Origin: Gammaproteobacteria bacterium | GTDB lineage: Bacteria; Pseudomonadota; Gammaproteobacteria; Steroidobacterales; Steroidobacteraceae | Length of the DNA: 8,556 nt | Reading direction: 5' to 3' | Assembly (NCBI GenBank): GCA_030040525.1 | Contig: JASHTN010000205.1 | Coordinates: 1-8,556, forward strand | In this document: positions 6,044-8,556 of the stretch, piece after piece | Layout: every line of letters begins with the position of its first letter | Position numbering within the stretch: position 1 is the first letter of the stretch | Notes under the pieces: model-generated | The model's input: the letters and a program-made list of their open reading frames with translations, nothing else | What the model was told of the DNA's origin: nothing | Databases searched by the model: none | Made by a program: the position numbers and the translations under genes

Positions 6044-6347
6044 CGCTCAGAGAGGAGACAGAGGGTTTTATAACTACAGAAACTCGGGGATCGACGCGGG
6101 CACGGGTAAAGACGGCGGCTAACTTGTAGCCGCTGCCAGGAACGAAAGAGGGCGTGGATGAACACGCCGGCCTCGCGATTGAAGCCGGAGCTTGGCTCCA
6201 ACGTTTCCAGCCGGGAAGTTTAGATGCTCGTGATGACGCGACATGCCGGTGCGCCGGCGCCGACTCGGTTAAAGAGTCACTTCAGCGCACGCTCCGGACG
6301 GAGCTGACAGCGAACCACCGGGTCACTCGATGCAGCAAGACTGAAAG

Positions 6348-6377
6348 CCCCGCACCTGACGGTGCGGGGTTTTTTTT
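6348..6377 (+). terminator. Strong intrinsic terminator of the candidate RNA
   Basis: CCCCGCACC (6348-6356) and GGTGCGGGG (6361-6369) form a perfect 9-bp stem with loop TGAC, followed by eight T residues (6370-6377). This is a textbook factor-independent terminator for plus-strand transcripts. It ends three bases before the gltD stop codon. On the minus strand only three A residues precede the stem, so it would serve gltD poorly. Confidence 0.93.
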
Positions 6378-6380
6378 GGC

Positions 6381-7808
6381 TCAGGCTGCGGGACCCTGGC
6401 CGACTCCCAGGTAATCGAGAATCCCGCGCGCGGCCTCGCGGCCCTCGAACACCGCGGTCACCACCAGATCCGAGCCGCGCACCATGTCCCCGCCGGCGAA
6501 GACCTTCGGGTTCGTGGTCTGGAACGGTCGCGCGGATGATGCCGACACGCGCACCCGGCCGTCGGGATGCAGGCGGATGGCATGCGCATCGAGCCAGCGC
6601 GGCGGGCTCGGCAGGAAACCGAAGGCGATGATCACCGCGTCCGCCGGCACGATCCGCTCGGAGCCGGCGACGACCTGCGGCACACGCCGCCCGCGCACGT
6701 CCGGCTCGCCGAGGCGGGTGGCGACCAGCTTCACGCCCTCGACGCGCCCGGCGCCCACGATCTCGATCGGCTGCGTGTTGAACAGGAACTGCACACCCTC
6801 CTCGCAGCTGTTGCGGTAGTCGCGCCGCGAGCCCGGCATGTGGCGCTCGTCGCGCCGATAGGTACAGGTGACCGAGACCGCGCCCTGGCGCACGGCGGTC
6901 CGGTTGCAGTCCATGGCGGTGTCGCCGCCGCCGAGCACCATGACGCGCCTGCCGCGCATGCTGACGAGCTGGGCCGCGCCTCCCGGCAGCTCGAGCTCGT
7001 GGTTGATGTTGGAGATGAGATAGGGGAGCGCCGCGTGCACCCCCGGCAGGTCTTCGCCCGCGAAACCGCCGCGCACCGCGCTGTAGGTCCCCATGCCGAG
7101 GAACACCGCATCGTACTCGCCGAGCAGCCGCTCGAAGGCGAGGTCGGTGCCGATCTCACAACCGAGCCGAAACTCGACCCCCATGCCCTGGAGGATCGCG
7201 CGGCGCGTCTCGACCACTTGCTTCTCGAGCTTGAACGGCGGAATGCCGAAGGTAAGCAGCCCGCCGATGCGCGCGTGACGGTCGAACACCACCGGTTGCA
7301 CGCCGTTGCGCACCAGGATATCGGCGCAGCCGAGGCCGGCGGGCCCGGCTCCCACCACCGCGACGCGCCGGCCCGTGGGCCGCACGTGCGCCATGTCCGG
7401 CTTCCAGCCGCGCTGCAACGCCTCGTCGGTGATGTACTTCTCGATGGCGCCGATGGTGACGCTGCCCAAACCGTCGTTCAGCGTGCAGGCGCCTTCGCAC
7501 AGCCGGTCCTGCGGACAGATGCGCCCGCATACCTCCGGGAGCGAGTTGGTCTTGTGGGAGAGCTCGGCGGCCTCGAACAGATTGCCTTCCTCGATGAGCT
7601 TCAGCCAGTTGGGAATGTAGTTGTGCACCGGGCATTTCCATTCGCAGAACGGATTGCCGCAGGCGAGGCAACGCCCGGCCTGCTGCGCGGCGGCCGCGGC
7701 ATCGTAGGGCGAATAGATCTCGCGGAAATCGCGCAGCCGCGCCTCGACCGGCGCCTTGGCGGGATCGGCGCGCGGGATGTCGAGAAACTGCAGGTTGCGG
7801 TCGGTCAA
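6381..7808 (-). CDS. gltD: Glutamate synthase [NADPH] small subunit
   Basis: The 475-residue cytosolic subunit takes electrons from NADPH through FAD and passes them to the large subunit, which makes two glutamates from glutamine and 2-oxoglutarate. The N-terminal region has eight cysteines in two groups (47, 50, 55, 59 and 94, 98, 104, 108) for [4Fe-4S] clusters. An FAD Rossmann motif GAGPAG is at 153-158, an NADPH motif GGGDTAMD at 293-300, and a second FAD contact NPKVFAGGDMVRGSDLVV near the C-terminus. The start is TTG at 7808: no ATG or GTG is available in frame before an upstream stop at 7845-7847, and the N-terminus MTDRNLQFLDIPR aligns without gap to E. coli GltD as I recall it. There is no clear Shine-Dalgarno. 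With 22 bases after the gltB stop, translation is probably coupled to gltB in a gltBD operon. Confidence 0.97.
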   Translation of the reverse strand: MTDRNLQFLDIPRADPAKAPVEARLRDFREIYSPYDAAAAAQQAGRCLACGNPFCEWKCPVHNYIPNWLKLIEEGNLFEAAELSHKTNSLPEVCGRICPQDRLCEGACTLNDGLGSVTIGAIEKYITDEALQRGWKPDMAHVRPTGRRVAVVGAGPAGLGCADILVRNGVQPVVFDRHARIGGLLTFGIPPFKLEKQVVETRRAILQGMGVEFRLGCEIGTDLAFERLLGEYDAVFLGMGTYSAVRGGFAGEDLPGVHAALPYLISNINHELELPGGAAQLVSMRGRRVMVLGGGDTAMDCNRTAVRQGAVSVTCTYRRDERHMPGSRRDYRNSCEEGVQFLFNTQPIEIVGAGRVEGVKLVATRLGEPDVRGRRVPQVVAGSERIVPADAVIIAFGFLPSPPRWLDAHAIRLHPDGRVRVSASSARPFQTTNPKVFAGGDMVRGSDLVVTAVFEGREAARGILDYLGVGQGPAA

Positions 7809-7830
7809 GGTGCTGCCAGCGCGCGCCGCT

Positions 7831-8556
7831 TCAGGCCGCGCGCCTCAGGTTCTCGATCAGCGAGTCGATGGAGGCAGCCTTGGGCTTCACCACCCAGAAC
7901 TTCGGCAGGTAGGTGCGCAGGTCGGCGGCGATCTCCTCGGCCCAGGCGCTTTCGGTCTCGGCGACGTGGCGCCCGAGCAGCCACTCAAGGTGCTGCACGT
8001 GCGACTGCATCGCCTCCGGGTGAACGCGGCTGATGTCGATCAGCTCGTGGTTGTAGCGATCGACGAAGTTGCGCTCGAGATCGAGCACGTAGGCGAAGCC
8101 GCCGGTGAACCCGGCGCCGAAGTTGACGCCGGTGCGGCCGAGCACGCACACCGCGCCTCCCGTCATGTACTCGCAGCAGTGATCGCCCGCGCCCTCGATG
8201 ACGGCGAGCGCGCCGGAGTTGCGCACCGCAAAGCGCTCGCCGGCCACCCCGGCGGCATAGAGCTCGCCGCCCGTCGCCCCGTACAGGCAGGTGTTGCCCA
8301 TGATCACGGTCTCGCGCGGCTCGTAGCGCGCCCCGCGCGGATGGCGCAGCACGATGCGCCCGGCCGCCATGCCCTTGCCGACGTAATCGTTCGCATCGCC
8401 CTCGAGATAGAGGTGCAGGCCGCCGGCGTTCCAGGCGCCGAAGCTCTGGCCGGCGTTGCCGGTGCAGCGCACGGTGAGCGGCGCGTCCTGCATGCCGTAG
8501 TTGCCCCAGCGCCGCGCGATCTCTCCCGAGAGCCGCGCGCCGATCGAGCGGTTGAA
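7831..8556 (-). CDS. gltB: Glutamate synthase [NADPH] large subunit, C-terminal 241 residues
   Basis: The frame is open to the right edge of the window, so only the C-terminal part is present; the internal ATG at 8493 is not the start. The visible part is the GXGXG beta-helix domain that ends GltB: NRSIGARLSGEIARRWG at the edge, then GNAGQSFGAWNAGGLHLYLEGDANDYVGKGMAAGR and repeated glycine-rich turns (GNTCLYGATGGELYAAG, MTGGAVCVLGRTGVNFGAGFTGG). The full protein is a cytosolic iron-sulfur flavoenzyme whose N-terminal glutaminase passes ammonia to a synthase site; those domains lie outside. It is the promoter-proximal gene of gltBD, so the operon's promoter and its nitrogen control are not in this window. 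The final residues, KAASIDSLIENLRRAA, form a helical tail that is not strongly conserved. Confidence 0.96.
   Translation of the reverse strand, partial: FNRSIGARLSGEIARRWGNYGMQDAPLTVRCTGNAGQSFGAWNAGGLHLYLEGDANDYVGKGMAAGRIVLRHPRGARYEPRETVIMGNTCLYGATGGELYAAGVAGERFAVRNSGALAVIEGAGDHCCEYMTGGAVCVLGRTGVNFGAGFTGGFAYVLDLERNFVDRYNHELIDISRVHPEAMQSHVQHLEWLLGRHVAETESAWAEEIAADLRTYLPKFWVVKPKAASIDSLIENLRRAA

Larger units (their letters stand above)
5965..6377 (+). ncRNA. Candidate structured non-coding RNA, about 410 nt, family unknown
   Basis: This stretch has no convincing protein gene, falls to about 57% G+C (hand count 5941-6300) between flanks near 70%, and lies between a candidate promoter and a strong intrinsic terminator. 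Stem-loops visible in order: nested CATCA/TGATG (5997-6001/6024-6028) around GCGTG/CACGC (6004-6008/6016-6020); GCGGCTA/TAGCCGC (6115-6133); GGCGTG/CACGCC (6151-6168); GGAGC/GCTCC (6187-6199); GCCGG/CCGGC (6245-6258); GACTC/GAGTC (6262-6278); GCTCC/GGAGC with loop GGAC (6291-6304); then the terminator. Two hairpins share GCGTGGA at stem and loop. I compared it with tmRNA, RNase P RNA, 6S RNA and the common riboswitches and saw none of their conserved cores. Twelve GGA triplets, some in loops, allow a CsrA/RsmA-binding idea but the excess is modest. No gene lies downstream on this strand, so a trans-acting RNA is likelier than a riboswitch. Start position approximate. Confidence 0.55.

Noticed and set aside
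5959..6201. 80-codon minus-strand frame across the RNA region
   Set aside because: It has no recognisable domain, no ribosome binding site that I can see, and would need a minus-strand promoter inside the hairpins.
5965..6377. tmRNA, RNase P RNA, 6S RNA or a common riboswitch
   Set aside because: GGGGATCGACG at 6086-6096 loosely recalls tmRNA, but no tag frame, no tRNA-like end and no CCA are present. The conserved RNase P blocks and the riboswitch cores I know are also absent.
6154..6414. 86-codon plus-strand frame through the RNA region
   Set aside because: It reads through the intrinsic terminator into antisense gltD and starts at a GTG in a hairpin; no domain is seen.
6567..8033. 488-codon plus-strand frame antisense to gltD and gltB
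   Set aside because: No domain and biased composition; both glutamate synthase genes are intact on the other strand.
1..8556. CRISPR array, tRNA genes, insertion sequence or prophage
   Set aside because: No regularly spaced repeats, no tRNA-like cloverleaf, no transposase, integrase or terminal inverted repeats were seen.

Overview
The window is a GC-rich (roughly 70% in coding regions) stretch of a bacterial chromosome. Gene content and protein motifs point to a gammaproteobacterium: proteobacterial-type GltB/GltD, a glutaryl-CoA dehydrogenase, and a two-component pair resembling the 'proteobacterial dedicated sortase system' regulators. The order cannot be fixed from the sequence alone. 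Nothing suggests a plasmid, phage or insertion sequence.

Layout, left to right. The 3' end of a DUF962/Mpo1-like membrane protein gene (+, 1-288) converges on an ACT-domain malic enzyme gene (-, 308-1609). A 79-bp divergent spacer separates this from gcdH (+, 1689-2879). The spacer 2880-3174 holds a possible 42-residue single-helix membrane protein on the minus strand (2914-3042) and helically phased direct repeats. A response regulator gene (+, 3175-3864) and a histidine kinase gene (+, 3885-5882) follow and probably form an operon. Positions 5883-6380 hold no convincing protein gene. They drop to about 57% G+C and contain a candidate promoter, a series of stem-loops and a textbook intrinsic terminator, which I interpret as a roughly 410-nt structured non-coding RNA on the plus strand. 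The window ends with gltD (-, 6381-7808) and the 3' part of gltB (-, 7831-8556), the two subunits of NADPH glutamate synthase.

How the parts may work together. The metabolic genes are ordinary: malate to pyruvate, glutaryl-CoA to crotonyl-CoA, and nitrogen assimilation into glutamate. The more interesting unit is the middle: a kinase with a carbohydrate-binding-like periplasmic sensor, its OmpR-type regulator, and directly downstream a structured RNA. That RNA's promoter has a poor -35 element and, at that place, a CGACA-N5-CGACA direct repeat with 10-bp period, the architecture bound by OmpR-family regulators. The hypothesis is a self-contained sensor/regulator/sRNA module; it is inference, not proof. 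No sortase, LPXTG target or PdsO-like gene is in the window, so if the family call is right the two-component pair stands apart from those partners here.
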